A stretch of DNA of 64,000 nt. Source: Halorussus aquaticus. GTDB taxonomy: Archaea > Halobacteriota > Halobacteria > Halobacteriales > Haladaptataceae. Shown here piece after piece: positions 10,035-19,262 of this stretch; within the stretch, counting starts at the first letter, position 1, and each line of letters begins with the position of its first letter. The stretch covers positions 248,001-312,000 of the forward strand of contig NZ_CP100403.1 in the NCBI RefSeq assembly GCF_024218795.1, in the 5' to 3' direction. Under the pieces are notes generated by a model, which was given only the letters and a program-made list of their open reading frames with translations, did no database searches and was not told the DNA's origin. Made by a program: the position numbers and the translations under genes.

Positions 10035-10848
10035 ATGGGGCGTCTCAAGACCCTCGCACAAACGTTTCGAGACTTTGCCACGAACCACGTAGAAGAACCA
10101 GACGTACCCGCCGCGCCGGACGGCGCGGACGGGTACGCTAACTCCACGAAAATCGCGCTGCTTCTGCTTAAAGAGGAAATCAACAAACCACTCCGGAAGC
10201 TCGAAGATTACCTGAACGAGATGCCGGGAATCCTCAATGTGTTCGGCCTTGAGAAATCTCCTGATTACTCGTCGTTCAGCGTTTGGGACGGTGAATTTCC
10301 GATGAAAGAGTTGCGCCGCCTGCTCCGCCAGTCAGCGGAGCAGGCGGGGCTTTCGGGCACTGCGTCGATTGATGCCAGTGGCTTCCAACGAGATCAAGCC
10401 AGCTCACTACCGAAATCGAGTCGGTTACTCGTTCAATGCGATGAAGACGACGCTGCTCGTTGATACGGACTCACTTGCCATCATGGACGCTCATTTCACG
10501 ACGAAGAAAGCCTATGACGGCCATATCGGACTGCAGGTCTTTCGGCGCAACGCCGAAGACCTGCAGGAGTTGCTGGCTGACAAGATGTACTCGTGGAGCG
10601 ATCTCCGTGAAGCCTGCCGTGACGCGTCAACGCGACCAGTGATCAAACACTGTGAGCAAAACGCACTGAAGAAAGCTCACAACGCCAGAATTGACGACGA
10701 CGTCTACAACCAGCGGTCGATGAGTGAGACAGTGTTTGCGATGCTGAAGGACGACGGCGACGAGATCCGCTCCCGGAGCTGGCATGGCCAGTTCCGGGAG
10801 CTCACGCGCAAGTGCATCGTACATAACCTAACGCAGGCGGCGAGTTAG
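10035..10848 (+). pseudogene. IS5-like family transposase, frameshifted
   Basis: Two overlapping frames together give a haloarchaeal IS5-like (DDE) transposase of about 270 residues. The first, from ATG 10035, contains SIDASGFQRDQASS with the first catalytic aspartate. The second, ending at 10848, contains TLLVDTDSLAIMDAHFTTKK (second aspartate) and DDDVYNQRSMSETVF (glutamate region). The frames join near 10408, where TCACTACCG stands where TCACACTACCG would keep the frame. This is a loss of CA from a CA repeat, so the transposase is probably inactive. A perfect 13-bp inverted repeat lies inside the gene (10316-10328 and 10335-10347). Confidence 0.8.
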
Positions 10849-10862
10849 GGCTCGCCGCCTGC
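10833..10862 (+). terminator. Strong hairpin overlapping the transposase stop codon
   Basis: Perfect 12-bp arms GCAGGCGGCGAG (10833-10844) and CTCGCCGCCTGC (10851-10862) surround the loop TTAGGG, which contains the TAG stop. It could act as a transcription stop or as a structured IS end. No T-run follows directly. Confidence 0.45.
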
Positions 10863-11041
10863 TCCCTTTCTCCGGACGTATCCGGGAGAGGCATCGCCAT
10901 CGTCCACCTCATCCTTCGTGCGGTATCCTGTGAAACTGATGTTTTGATCACTGCGTAAAGCCGCTAAAATTGAATCGTCCGATCTTAGAATCCGCAGAGA
11001 GAGCGTAGCTACCCGTGAAAAATCTAATGTCATAATACTGA

Positions 11042-13564
11042 TTCTGTCGCTGTCTTGCGTTCAACAGAGCATCCAAGCACGATAAGACGGTCGGGCTGAA
11101 TTTCCTCGAAGTTCCCGAGTGCGAGACGCCGGAGGAATACGAGAACGAGATCGAGAGCCGGATCGAGAATCTGAAGGCGATTTTCGATACCGACGAGTAC
11201 TGGGGTATCAACATGGAGTCGATCACCGAGTCGATGGGTCGAGCGATGATGCAGTCCGAGAAGCCATTCTCGGTGATTGATCTGTATTTCACGCTGTTGA
11301 ACGCCGAGCGCCGCGAGGAATTCGCGGCGAACGTTGAGGACCCCTACGTGCGTGAATTCTGCATCGAAATCGCGAAGATGGAGGACGAGACGGTGCGACC
11401 AATCCTGAAGCGGATTAAATCGTGGGTCGAGAACTCGGTTATCCGGCGGATTATCGCCCACCGTGAGAGTACCATCGATTTCCGCAATATCATCGACAAC
11501 GACCGCATCGTCATCGTTCGCACGCCTGTCGAGAACACGGACATTAAGAAGATGATCACGCTCGGGGTGATGCGGAATCTCTGGAGTGCGATTCAACGCC
11601 GCTCGTACGAACTTGACCGCGACCCATCCCCCTACTTTGTGCTTGTTGACGAGTTCGACGAGATCGCTAGCGACAACCTCGACATCGAGTCGATGCTCGC
11701 TCGCGCTCGCTCGATGCGTCTCTCCGTGACGCTGGCGTCCCAGTATCCATCGCAGTTCGAAGAAGAGACGCTCGAAGCAGTGCAGAATAACTGCGACAAT
11801 CTCATCGCGTTCTCAGTGAACAGCGTGGACGACGCTCGTCTGTTGATGAAGCGGTTCCGTGATTACACGGCCGAGGACCTCATATCGACTGACCAGTACA
11901 AAGCATGGACGAAACTCCCTCTCAGCGGTGGTCGCTACTCCGAACCAGTTCTGCTCAATTCGTTCGCGCCATACCCACCGCTTCGGTCGCCAGAAGCGGT
12001 TGACGACATCATCGAGGAGAGCCTCGAACGCTATGGGACGGACCCGTTGACTGACGCCGAAATTATGCAGAACCTCATCTATAGCGACTCGAATGAAGCG
12101 GCGAATCCGACGCGGATACTGGACAAGACGATGGCGGAGGCGATTCGCGCAGTCCAGATTCGAGCGGGTGTCCGCACAGAAAACGGCTGGGTGGACGTCA
12201 CCGTCGTGGACGACGAACTCGCGGTTCGCCTCGACAATCAGGACGCCGATATCGAATATGCGCCCGAGGACTTGCCCGACGTACGAGATGCCTCTGGACT
12301 AATGGAAGTCGAGTTGCAGGACGACGATATCGTAGTCCGCCTCACTGAGGACGGCGAGACAATGGTCGAACCGGAGACTGGATCCGTTCGATCTGCGGGC
12401 GGTGAAACTCACGATGCAGTCCTTGTCGATACTGAGGAAGCGCTTACTGAGCGCGGGTTTAGTGTCGAGGTTGTCGAACAGGACGGGAGTGAACAACCCG
12501 ACGCCGTCGCAACCCATCCGGACCACGACGCCGTATTCAACATCGAAGCTGAGACCACAACACCGGATCGCCCCGTGAAGGTCTTGCAGAACCTCAAGCG
12601 CGCCCACGAAGCAGACCGGATTCCAATTTTTGTCGTTCGACCGGGTGACTCGGAGACGAAGTGGGCGTCACGGGTTGAGAACATTCTCTCACCGCCACTT
12701 CGTGAGCGCGCAGACGGTACCGAGCAGTTCTACAACTGCGACGAGGTCGTGACGTTCGGCGGTGGCGCGACAGCACATGGTGGCGTAACTGCAGTCCGAC
12801 CACGCACCTCCGACACGAACCGGACAGTCTGGACTCGTGATGGTGACGAGCGCGTACTCTCTGACGGCGAGACGGAGTTTGCTCATATGTCCGACGAAGG
12901 GACACTCTCGAAAGACATGGTTCCGGCTTACTACAGTCATGACCGAGAAACCGGGCAGTACACCGTCCACAAACCCGGCGCAACACAGACATACGACTCG
13001 AAAGACGAGTTCGAGGCGGAGTGGACGCCAATCAAGCGACCATTCATCCCGAGTGACGAACTGCCGGAGGCGGAGATTCCCCGAGATAGCTACGTTGTTC
13101 TGATTCTGCCAGCAGACGGCAATCCAACGGTCTTCCAGCAAGGGGAGACGTATGCGCTCTCGGAGAATCCTGACGAACTATGGCCAGACACTTCAACTGA
13201 AGATTCGGAGCAGTCTGAGAACTCCGCTCAGAGTGAAGAAACCTCCTCCCCTGAGGACATTGATTCCCAACCACCTGCTGAGTCGGTGGAAATCGATCCG
13301 AGTGAGGACGGTGTTGAAGCGTTCACAGCAATGTATGTTCGGCAAGTGGACGAGGCCAGGGTTCCACAGGATGACCTGTTTCAAGCGTATTCTAATTGGA
13401 CGGACCAGCACGATATCGATGGGACGAACAAGGGATGGTTCACTCGGAAGCTTCGAAACGTCATTGAATTCGATACTGATCGGTCGCGAGTGGACGGTGA
13501 GCGTGTGCAGTTCTACGTTGGAATCACGCTGACACAAGAGGCCGAGACACTACTCGGTCAATGA
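11042..13564 (+). CDS. Conjugative coupling-type ATPase (TraD/VirD4-like), N-terminally truncated
   Basis: The frame is open from 11042; the first ATG is at 11213, giving 783 residues. The Walker A half of the ATPase is missing. What remains includes the Walker B motif (PYFVLVDEFDEIA), then LARARSMRLSVTLASQYPSQ and the TraM-recognition-like end of TraD/TraG/VirD4 proteins, which feed DNA to a conjugation channel at the membrane. A long acidic extension follows. The last 75 residues resemble the winged-helix end of D5-type primase/helicases (AYSNWTDQHDIDGTNKGWFT). The 5' truncation coincides with the IS remnant. With Walker A gone, ATPase activity is unlikely. Confidence 0.75.
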   Translation, partial: FCRCLAFNRASKHDKTVGLNFLEVPECETPEEYENEIESRIENLKAIFDTDEYWGINMESITESMGRAMMQSEKPFSVIDLYFTLLNAERREEFAANVEDPYVREFCIEIAKMEDETVRPILKRIKSWVENSVIRRIIAHRESTIDFRNIIDNDRIVIVRTPVENTDIKKMITLGVMRNLWSAIQRRSYELDRDPSPYFVLVDEFDEIASDNLDIESMLARARSMRLSVTLASQYPSQFEEETLEAVQNNCDNLIAFSVNSVDDARLLMKRFRDYTAEDLISTDQYKAWTKLPLSGGRYSEPVLLNSFAPYPPLRSPEAVDDIIEESLERYGTDPLTDAEIMQNLIYSDSNEAANPTRILDKTMAEAIRAVQIRAGVRTENGWVDVTVVDDELAVRLDNQDADIEYAPEDLPDVRDASGLMEVELQDDDIVVRLTEDGETMVEPETGSVRSAGGETHDAVLVDTEEALTERGFSVEVVEQDGSEQPDAVATHPDHDAVFNIEAETTTPDRPVKVLQNLKRAHEADRIPIFVVRPGDSETKWASRVENILSPPLRERADGTEQFYNCDEVVTFGGGATAHGGVTAVRPRTSDTNRTVWTRDGDERVLSDGETEFAHMSDEGTLSKDMVPAYYSHDRETGQYTVHKPGATQTYDSKDEFEAEWTPIKRPFIPSDELPEAEIPRDSYVVLILPADGNPTVFQQGETYALSENPDELWPDTSTEDSEQSENSAQSEETSSPEDIDSQPPAESVEIDPSEDGVEAFTAMYVRQVDEARVPQDDLFQAYSNWTDQHDIDGTNKGWFTRKLRNVIEFDTDRSRVDGERVQFYVGITLTQEAETLLGQ

Positions 13565-13593
13565 AATCAACCAAATACATGATACAACCAGCG

Positions 13594-13608
13594 GGTGGCT
13601 TAGCCACC
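13594..13608 (+). terminator. Small palindrome after the coupling-ATPase gene
   Basis: GGTGGCTTAGCCACC is a perfect 7-bp stem with a one-base centre, 30 bases after the stop at 13564. Its position fits a transcription end, but no T-run follows. The call is tentative. Confidence 0.35.
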
Positions 13609-13688
13609 TCCCTCATTCGACAGAAGCTAGCCGACGAAATACTGCAATACAAGCCTCAAAGCGAGCAGACTCGGCCTTTTACGCTCCC

Positions 13689-13772
13689 TGTCCATGCAGA
13701 CTGGACGGCCAAGGATGTTGCATGGACACGACTGTCCACGAAAAATCGCATGACGGGGGCGCTGTCCATGCA
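13689..13772. repeat. Iteron-like repeats TGTCCATGCA
   Basis: TGTCCATGCA occurs at 13689-13698 and 13763-13772. Its reverse complement TGCATGGACA lies between them at 13719-13728, and partial copies (TGTCCA) are nearby. The cluster lies in the 350-base gene-free stretch directly upstream of the PrimPol-like replication gene. It is a candidate replication-origin or operator site. Confidence 0.5.
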
Positions 13773-13801
13773 AATACCCGGCCAAAGACCAACTAATATA
13801 G

Positions 13802-13818
13802 AACGGGTTGCACCCGTT
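13802..13818. repeat. Inverted repeat upstream of the PrimPol-like gene
   Basis: AACGGGT (13802-13808) and ACCCGTT (13812-13818) form a perfect 7-bp inverted repeat around TGC, about 100 bases before the PrimPol-like gene. It is a possible operator or part of the presumed origin region with the TGTCCATGCA repeats. Confidence 0.4.
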
Positions 13819-13918
13819 GGACAGGGTAACCGTCAGCCTGCTCGTCGAGAACTGTTTTGTCATTATCGTGATAGTGGGTGTGTGATGTTCCAAGAGAATT
13901 ATACAAGGAGGGATGAGT

Positions 13919-15193
13919 ATGGATTCTGAGTCACTAGTTGAGGTATTGGTGCTTCCGGATGAGTTGTGTGAGCGCGAGCAGTGGGTGTGCTGGAAGGAGG
14001 AGCAACGGGATGGGAAGGCGACGAAGATTCCAGTAACCCCTGGGTCGGGTGGGTTCGCGTCCTCAACGGATTCGGAGACATGGACGGACTTCGAAACCGC
14101 GTTTGACTACGTTGAATCGGGGAATGCTGATGGCGTCGGGTTCGTTTTTACTGACGATGATCCGATTGTGGGAGTGGACCTCGACGACTGCCGGGATCCC
14201 GAAACGGGAGATGCCGACGATGCGGCACACGACATCATCGAGCGTCTCGACTCGTATACAGAGGTTTCACCATCCGGAACTGGCTACCACGTGCTGATTA
14301 AAGGCGACCTCCCTGAGGGCCGGAATCGGCGTGGGAGTTTCGAGTTGTACGATACGGCGCGGTTTTTCACCGTCACCGGCGACCGTGTCGAGGAGACACC
14401 GACGCGGGTTGCACGGCGGCAGGACGCGCTCACGGCCGTCCACCGTGAATACGTCCAAGACACCATCGACAGTTCGGAGGCCGAACCTGACCAGCGTGAG
14501 CGCGCTGACGAGGACTCTACGACTAATGGACCGAGTAAGGTTGACGTTGACCTCAAGGACGAGGAGTTACTGGAGAAGGCGATGAATGCGTCGAATGGCG
14601 CAAAGTTCGAGCGTCTCTGGAACGGGAATACGGGTGGGTACGATAGTCAGTCGGAAGCTGATATGGCACTCTGTAATCTACTGGCGTTCTGGACTGGTGG
14701 CGACCAAACGAGGATGGACGATCTATTTCGCCAGTCGGGATTACTTCGTGAGAAATGGGATGAAGTCCACTACGCCGACGGTTCAACATACGGGGAGAAG
14801 ACGATTGAGCGAGCAGTACAGAATACCTCAGCGTTCTACGACCCAGAACCGAGAGAGGAACAGACTCGGGACTCGGCCTCGACTAGGGACTCCTCGGTAG
14901 ATAGTAGCCGTGGCGAATTGGACCGTAGTCGGGCGTATCTTACTGAGAAGAATCGGCTGTTGGCCGACCGTGTCGAGGAGCTAGAGACGCTTCTCGAATG
15001 GAAGAACGAGCGCACCGACGAACTTGAAGCAGATGTTGAGCGGCTCACGACTGAACTTGCGGAACGTGAGCAAGCGACGGATCAGACTCACGAGGAGCGT
15101 GTTGGTAGTGGGAGCTCAGACGAGGAGGAGTCACAGTCGGAGTCTGTCTGGGGGCGGACGAAGCGGTTGTTCGGAAACGACCCTGACTCGTAG
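13919..15193 (+). CDS. PrimPol-like replication protein (NrS-1 polymerase-type family)
   Basis: The first ATG of this frame is 13913, but GGAGGG at 13907-13912 directly abuts it. The ATG at 13919 has a 6-base spacing and is the better start, giving 424 residues. The N terminus (REQWVCWKEEQRDGKATKIP) and the acidic pair in IVGVDLDDCRDPETGD match archaeo-eukaryotic primase-type primase-polymerases. SPSGTGYHVLIKG adds the catalytic serine/histidine strand. A second domain (about 220-300: SQSEADMALCNLLAFWTGGD) matches the helicase-binding region of NrS-1-type polymerases. The C terminus is coiled coil (ELEADVERLTTELAEREQ). It probably primes plasmid DNA replication. Confidence 0.8.
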   Translation: MDSESLVEVLVLPDELCEREQWVCWKEEQRDGKATKIPVTPGSGGFASSTDSETWTDFETAFDYVESGNADGVGFVFTDDDPIVGVDLDDCRDPETGDADDAAHDIIERLDSYTEVSPSGTGYHVLIKGDLPEGRNRRGSFELYDTARFFTVTGDRVEETPTRVARRQDALTAVHREYVQDTIDSSEAEPDQRERADEDSTTNGPSKVDVDLKDEELLEKAMNASNGAKFERLWNGNTGGYDSQSEADMALCNLLAFWTGGDQTRMDDLFRQSGLLREKWDEVHYADGSTYGEKTIERAVQNTSAFYDPEPREEQTRDSASTRDSSVDSSRGELDRSRAYLTEKNRLLADRVEELETLLEWKNERTDELEADVERLTTELAEREQATDQTHEERVGSGSSDEEESQSESVWGRTKRLFGNDPDS

Positions 15194-15246
15194 GTGTTCG
15201 TAGAGGGTCGTCAGTCTGGTAAGCCACGGACGCAGACTGCAAGCGG

Positions 15247-15483
15247 TTAGATGCGAGGTGGAATACGGAGTCTGTCGCCGACCTCGTACAGATATCCTTT
15301 CAATAACAGTTGTTCGACAAGCTCACGGGCGTCGGCACGGTTGATTCCTTGCTCACTGAGGTACGTGACGGCGTCTGCGTGTGAGATACGCTCCTCATCT
15401 GCCGTGGTCTCGATATACGTGTCGAGGTGGTCGAGCACAGCCTGCTCGCTTGTGCTCAGGGGCCTCCGTGAACTCGGCATCAT
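15247..15483 (-). CDS. Small winged-helix DNA-binding protein
   Basis: The protein has 78 residues. Most of it forms one winged-helix unit: a helix at LSTSEQAVLDHLDTYIE, the recognition region ISHADAVTYLSEQGINRADA, and the wing ELVEQLLLKGYLYEVGDRLR. It runs towards the PrimPol-like gene, with the stops 53 bases apart. It may control plasmid genes, but its target is unknown. Confidence 0.6.
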   Translation of the reverse strand: MMPSSRRPLSTSEQAVLDHLDTYIETTADEERISHADAVTYLSEQGINRADARELVEQLLLKGYLYEVGDRLRIPPRI

Positions 15484-15582
15484 TCGATATATCGGACGCC
15501 ATCAAATAGACCAGTGGGGTCCGACCGAACCTTCGGTTTGGACTCGTTGCCTCGGTAGTTAGTAGAAAGATTGCGTCGTCGA

Positions 15583-16461
15583 CTATCGACCAACGAATCG
15601 TCGGTAGAATGTTGTCTGAACCCCGTACGCTAGGTAACTAGCCACTCCGAGCGCCAAGACAAGCGGAATAAGAGGCCAAATGAACGACGAACTAAACCCG
15701 AATGGAGACACTCCGACTGCATTGAATGCAACCATCCCGAGAGTCAACAGTAGGCTGAACGCGAGAAGAGATACAATCAGGAGACCGACAAACTCTGCAG
15801 ATCGATCCCCGCCACGTTCCGTGTCGGTTAGCATGTAGCCGGCAATTGCACCGAGACACACGGCCGTGACGATCCCCGGGCCACCACTAAGACTGTAGCT
15901 GGTCTGCGTCGCAGCGAGATATCCACCGTACGCGATGAAACCGATGAAGCCAACCAGCAGTCCAGCAAATGCCCCTTTGACTGCGCCTAGAAGTCGAGGT
16001 CGGTGACGGCGGTACCACGCGGTCTCGACTCGATAGGCAAGCAGGTACGACCCGACGAAAACGGAGATTGCTGTCAGGGTCGGAAGGACGAAATATGGCA
16101 TCGAAAACAGCCAATCTCCAAGGAGCCACTGGAACGCCATTGTTGGGACGATGGCGAGCGCCCAACCAGCAAGAAGCGATCCGACGAAGATAACGCGGTT
16201 TCGATGTGCTGAGGCTGATGTTGAAGCTCGGTTGCTCGTCACCCAGCGGTATCCGCCGATGCCGCCGACGAGGAGACCCAGCGGAGCTGCGAATTGAATC
16301 GACGTTACCCAGTTTGGTGGCAAGAAGGCATCCGTCGTTGCACGGTAATAGTTTCGGAGGAGACGGCCGAGTGTATCAAGAACGAAAGTCTGGATTAAGC
16401 CCCATTGAAGGGCAGTGACGAGTGCCTGCTTTTGGGTGGAAGGAGCGTCTTGGGAGGGCAT
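15583..16461 (-). CDS. Polytopic membrane protein, unknown function
   Basis: The protein has 292 residues and about seven hydrophobic stretches: around residues 48-66 (GLLVGGIGGY), 88-108 (GSLLAGWALAIVPTM), 122-145 (TAISVFVGSYLLAY), 160-180, 190-212, 228-250 and 262-285. The C terminus is basic (RRFVGR). No transport signature was recognised. It lies divergent to the 16546 gene, with 84 bases between their starts. Confidence 0.65.
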   Translation of the reverse strand: MPSQDAPSTQKQALVTALQWGLIQTFVLDTLGRLLRNYYRATTDAFLPPNWVTSIQFAAPLGLLVGGIGGYRWVTSNRASTSASAHRNRVIFVGSLLAGWALAIVPTMAFQWLLGDWLFSMPYFVLPTLTAISVFVGSYLLAYRVETAWYRRHRPRLLGAVKGAFAGLLVGFIGFIAYGGYLAATQTSYSLSGGPGIVTAVCLGAIAGYMLTDTERGGDRSAEFVGLLIVSLLAFSLLLTLGMVAFNAVGVSPFGFSSSFIWPLIPLVLALGVASYLAYGVQTTFYRRFVGR

Positions 16462-16508
16462 ATCTGAGGGTTCTCCCCTGGTTGATTAGAAAGTGTTGAT
16501 GGAGTACC

Positions 16509-16516
16509 TATAAATA
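16509..16516 (+). promoter_or_regulatory. TATA-like box for the 16546 gene
   Basis: TATAAATA is 30 bases upstream of the ATG at 16546. That spacing puts the expected start of transcription almost at the start codon, as in the leaderless messages common in haloarchaea. Confidence 0.45.
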
Positions 16517-16545
16517 CTGAACAAGCCTTCGTTCGATACCATCGG

Positions 16546-17466
16546 ATGAATGCGGAGAACTTTCTGACGCAACTCCACACGACGTGTGCTGACGCCATTA
16601 CGGAGTATCGAACTCAATTCCCGGATCACCCACCATTGTCCGAGCATCTCCAGTACGACAGTGATAGCCCTCTTGCGAGTGAGACTGGTCTCCATCGGTG
16701 CTTTCGAGAACTCACCTATATCTACGACGATCTCTTTGCTGTGGACTCAACATCATATCGCGACCAGTGGCGCGACCATCTCGTCTATGATGTATCCCGG
16801 CAAGAGCATCTGCGGCTCATGAGTAGTGACCCACCGACGTCACTCATGTTGGGGTGGATTGGGGCGCGATATGCTGCTCGCACAGGCCACATCGGTATTA
16901 GTACCGGCCGACTCCCTGTGCCGAGAGCGTACTCCGTACTCGCCTCCGAACTCCTCCATGCCTACCAGCATTGCTTTGACTCCCCAACTTGGCACCATCC
17001 CTACCTCCAGGAAGGAATGGATCGAGCCGTCTCGGTTCGAGCGCTCACCCAACTCGCTCAAGAACTGGACGACGATGACAATGCAGTTGCCCATGCTGCA
17101 ATGAGACAGCGAGCGAATGCACTCCTTGCAGGAGTGCTTGCGCATGGCACCCGCCACGGCGGCATTACGCCAGCAGCTATCCGTGACCTTGGCGTCACCA
17201 CCGACGAACTTTCAGCCCTCCAAGCAACACTCCCATGGCGAGCACTTGGCCATGTTCAACCACGCTACCGATGGAAGGACACCGCATTCCTTCCCGACTA
17301 CGACCTCTATGGCTCTCTCCTCCTCGTTAGTGAGACTATGGACGTCCCCGATACCTACAGCCGTGCATTCTGGGGTGACCACCCCTGGGACAAGCTTATC
17401 GGGGATATTCAATCCATCAAACCCCGCTGGTTGTGGCAGTACATTCACTCGACCTCAAACGAGTAG
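16546..17466 (+). CDS. Hypothetical protein with a possible zinc-protease-like motif
   Basis: The protein has 306 residues, unusually rich in H, W and Y for a haloarchaeal protein. Residues about 133-155 read SVLASELLHAYQHCFDS and are followed by YLQEGMDRAVSVRALTQLAQ. The E-x-x-H-x-x-Q-H arrangement followed by an E-G helix faintly recalls zincin metalloproteases but is not a canonical HExxH. No signal peptide or membrane segment was seen. The family was not recognised, so the protease idea is weak inference. Confidence 0.6.
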   Translation: MNAENFLTQLHTTCADAITEYRTQFPDHPPLSEHLQYDSDSPLASETGLHRCFRELTYIYDDLFAVDSTSYRDQWRDHLVYDVSRQEHLRLMSSDPPTSLMLGWIGARYAARTGHIGISTGRLPVPRAYSVLASELLHAYQHCFDSPTWHHPYLQEGMDRAVSVRALTQLAQELDDDDNAVAHAAMRQRANALLAGVLAHGTRHGGITPAAIRDLGVTTDELSALQATLPWRALGHVQPRYRWKDTAFLPDYDLYGSLLLVSETMDVPDTYSRAFWGDHPWDKLIGDIQSIKPRWLWQYIHSTSNE

Positions 17467-17516
17467 CCACTAGACTTCCATTGTTATGGCTCCTACTCCC
17501 CGAAGCGGCCTCTTGT

Positions 17517-18473
17517 TTAGCCTGCCGTCGTCTGAAACGCGTCGCGCTGGACGACGAGCGTCGTCCAGTATACGTCACCTTGGTACTGAACCAGATACGG
17601 GCCACTCAGATCACCCTCGCCGTCTTCGTCGAGTCTGTGAGCCTGTTCGTGGCCGCGAAACTGATTGGCGAGCGCCACAAGCGCATCAGACGGCGTCTCG
17701 TCGGGGCCGACAATGTACTGCCCCTCTGTAATCGCCGTCTCGACGATGTCCTGCTGGGCTTCCGGAAGCTCCCCGAGTGCGAACACTAACCGCTCACGCA
17801 TTTGTCGGCCGTAATCGGCGGCCGTCGCCACCTGTTTGGCAGTGTACCGATAGGTGTTCAGGGTCGTGTCGTAGGCGTCGTCGACGATCCATTCGGCTTC
17901 GGTACCGTCGTCCCAGGTGATGTACGAGTACTCTGACTCCGGGACGAGGACAGATTGTTCGCGTTCGGCGTCCGTATAGAGGAATGTTGTCCCGATACCG
18001 ACCGGATCACCATCCGCGAGCCCGTGAGCGGCAAACTCATTCTGGTCGACCTCGGGGAGATCAGCGAACTGAATGGCTTCCGACTCAGTTACTGAGTCTG
18101 TGACGATATCCACTTTCACGGAGTACCTCGTGGCAGGGGTTTCCTCGATTATGTCATAGGACAATTCGTAGACGCCCTCTTGGTAGGCGATATGTTGTTG
18201 TTCGGGGAGTGGTGGACGTGTCCCCTTGGTTGTCGCGCCGCCGTCAAGAATCGAATCAAACAGTTGGGCAGTCGCGTCGTCGCCTTCGGCAGGGCGGACT
18301 GTATAGAGTACCTTTGTCGGGAGTTCTGCGTCAGTAATCGTCGTTAGTTCAAGTCGCGCTGTGGAGGCTTCCGCGACGGCGTTGCTCCTACTGAATCCGC
18401 CGGAACTAGTGCAGCCAGCGACGATTGCGGGAAGAGACGTGGCGGCGGTCGCGAGGAGGGCGCGGCGGCGCAT
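17517..18473 (-). CDS. Tat-type lipoprotein, unknown function
   Basis: The frame is open upstream to 18623, but the natural start is the ATG at 18473. It begins MRRRALLATAATSLPAIVAG followed by C, a twin-arginine signal and lipobox, giving 318 residues. After cleavage the cysteine would be lipid-modified and the protein anchored outside the cell. The mature part is acidic and beta-rich with no recognised domain. Related lipoproteins are common in haloarchaea. The start is clearly chosen by the signal peptide. Confidence 0.75.
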   Translation of the reverse strand: MRRRALLATAATSLPAIVAGCTSSGGFSRSNAVAEASTARLELTTITDAELPTKVLYTVRPAEGDDATAQLFDSILDGGATTKGTRPPLPEQQHIAYQEGVYELSYDIIEETPATRYSVKVDIVTDSVTESEAIQFADLPEVDQNEFAAHGLADGDPVGIGTTFLYTDAEREQSVLVPESEYSYITWDDGTEAEWIVDDAYDTTLNTYRYTAKQVATAADYGRQMRERLVFALGELPEAQQDIVETAITEGQYIVGPDETPSDALVALANQFRGHEQAHRLDEDGEGDLSGPYLVQYQGDVYWTTLVVQRDAFQTTAG

Positions 18474-18662
18474 AGTCGTGATTCCTCGGAGATGCTGGAA
18501 AAACTTTGTGTCGGCCGCACCGAGAAGCGTGTAGCGCGCGTCAGCATGTCTGGGCGGGTTGGCGACGTACTGGACACGCAACTTCAAGAAGCATCTCGTC
18601 ACGGTGTGGAGTGATCCAAACACTCTTTACTGTTTCGCTGTAAACTGTAATCAAGAAGCGCT

Positions 18663-19262
18663 ATGTCACGTACCTCGAACCAGGCCGGTGGCGACGTTGT
18701 CCGGGACTTCCTCTTGGTCGCGGACCTCCTCGAAGAGCCACAGTTAGCCCAACTGTACGCGTATCTCGCTCATGAAGGCGAGGCCACTGTCCAGAACATG
18801 ATGGACGACCTTGAACTCGCACAGGGCACCGCATACAGCTACGTTAATCGACTTGTCGACGCTGGCGTCATCGAAGTCACTCACGACGAGCAGCCCCAGC
18901 GGTACGCCGCCTGCGAAATCGACCTGACCGTGACGACAGCCGCTGGCGACCGCGAGTACACAATCACGCCGGCGCTGATCGACGCCGTCGGCCGCCGAGA
19001 GACGGACGCCGACATCGACACCTACATCGACCGCCACGGTGTCGCTGGGCTTGCGACGGCGCTCACCTATGCGGTTGCTAGAGAGCGGGGCGAGGTGACC
19101 CACCGGCTGATGGCCGAGGACCTCGACATCTCGCCGCTGGCCGCCGAGATCATCCTCCAGGCGCTCCGATCCGTCGTTCACGAGCACTACGATATCGAAG
19201 CGTCGGGAGCATCACTCGACGAGTTGGATATTGACGACGGCGACGCAGTTGACGATACGTGA
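18663..19262 (+). CDS. Winged-helix regulator, likely antitoxin partner of the PIN gene
   Basis: The protein has 199 residues. Residues about 15-75 form a winged helix: DLLEEPQLAQLYAYLAHEG, then MMDDLELAQGTAYSYVNRLV and the wing GVIEVTHDEQPQRYAAC. The C-terminal half is helical and acidic. Its TGA overlaps the GTG start of the next gene by four bases (GTGA), so the two are cotranscribed and translationally coupled. A winged-helix gene placed this way before a PIN gene is a common toxin-antitoxin-like layout in haloarchaea. The antitoxin role is inferred. Confidence 0.7.
   Translation: MSRTSNQAGGDVVRDFLLVADLLEEPQLAQLYAYLAHEGEATVQNMMDDLELAQGTAYSYVNRLVDAGVIEVTHDEQPQRYAACEIDLTVTTAAGDREYTITPALIDAVGRRETDADIDTYIDRHGVAGLATALTYAVARERGEVTHRLMAEDLDISPLAAEIILQALRSVVHEHYDIEASGASLDELDIDDGDAVDDT

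Larger units (their letters stand above)
10021..11059. repeat. 12-bp direct repeat CGCTGTCTTGCG flanking the transposase remnant
   Basis: CGCTGTCTTGCG occurs at 10021-10032, just before the transposase gene, and again in the same orientation at 11048-11059, just before the coupling-ATPase frame resumes. It is too long for a normal IS5 target duplication and is not inverted. It may mark a recombination or deletion between repeated ends. No clear terminal inverted repeats were found, so the exact IS borders are not given. Confidence 0.5.

Noticed and set aside
9990..11060. Exact terminal inverted repeats for the IS5-like element
   Set aside because: Only a direct 12-bp repeat was found; no convincing inverted ends, so borders were not assigned.
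11030..11596. Minus-strand frame of 188 codons
   Set aside because: Antisense of the coupling-ATPase gene; composition typical of a shadow frame.
13561..13929. Plus-strand frame of 122 codons between the coupling ATPase and PrimPol genes
   Set aside because: Spans the terminator-like palindrome and the iteron-like repeats and has no protein-like pattern; treated as origin or regulatory DNA.
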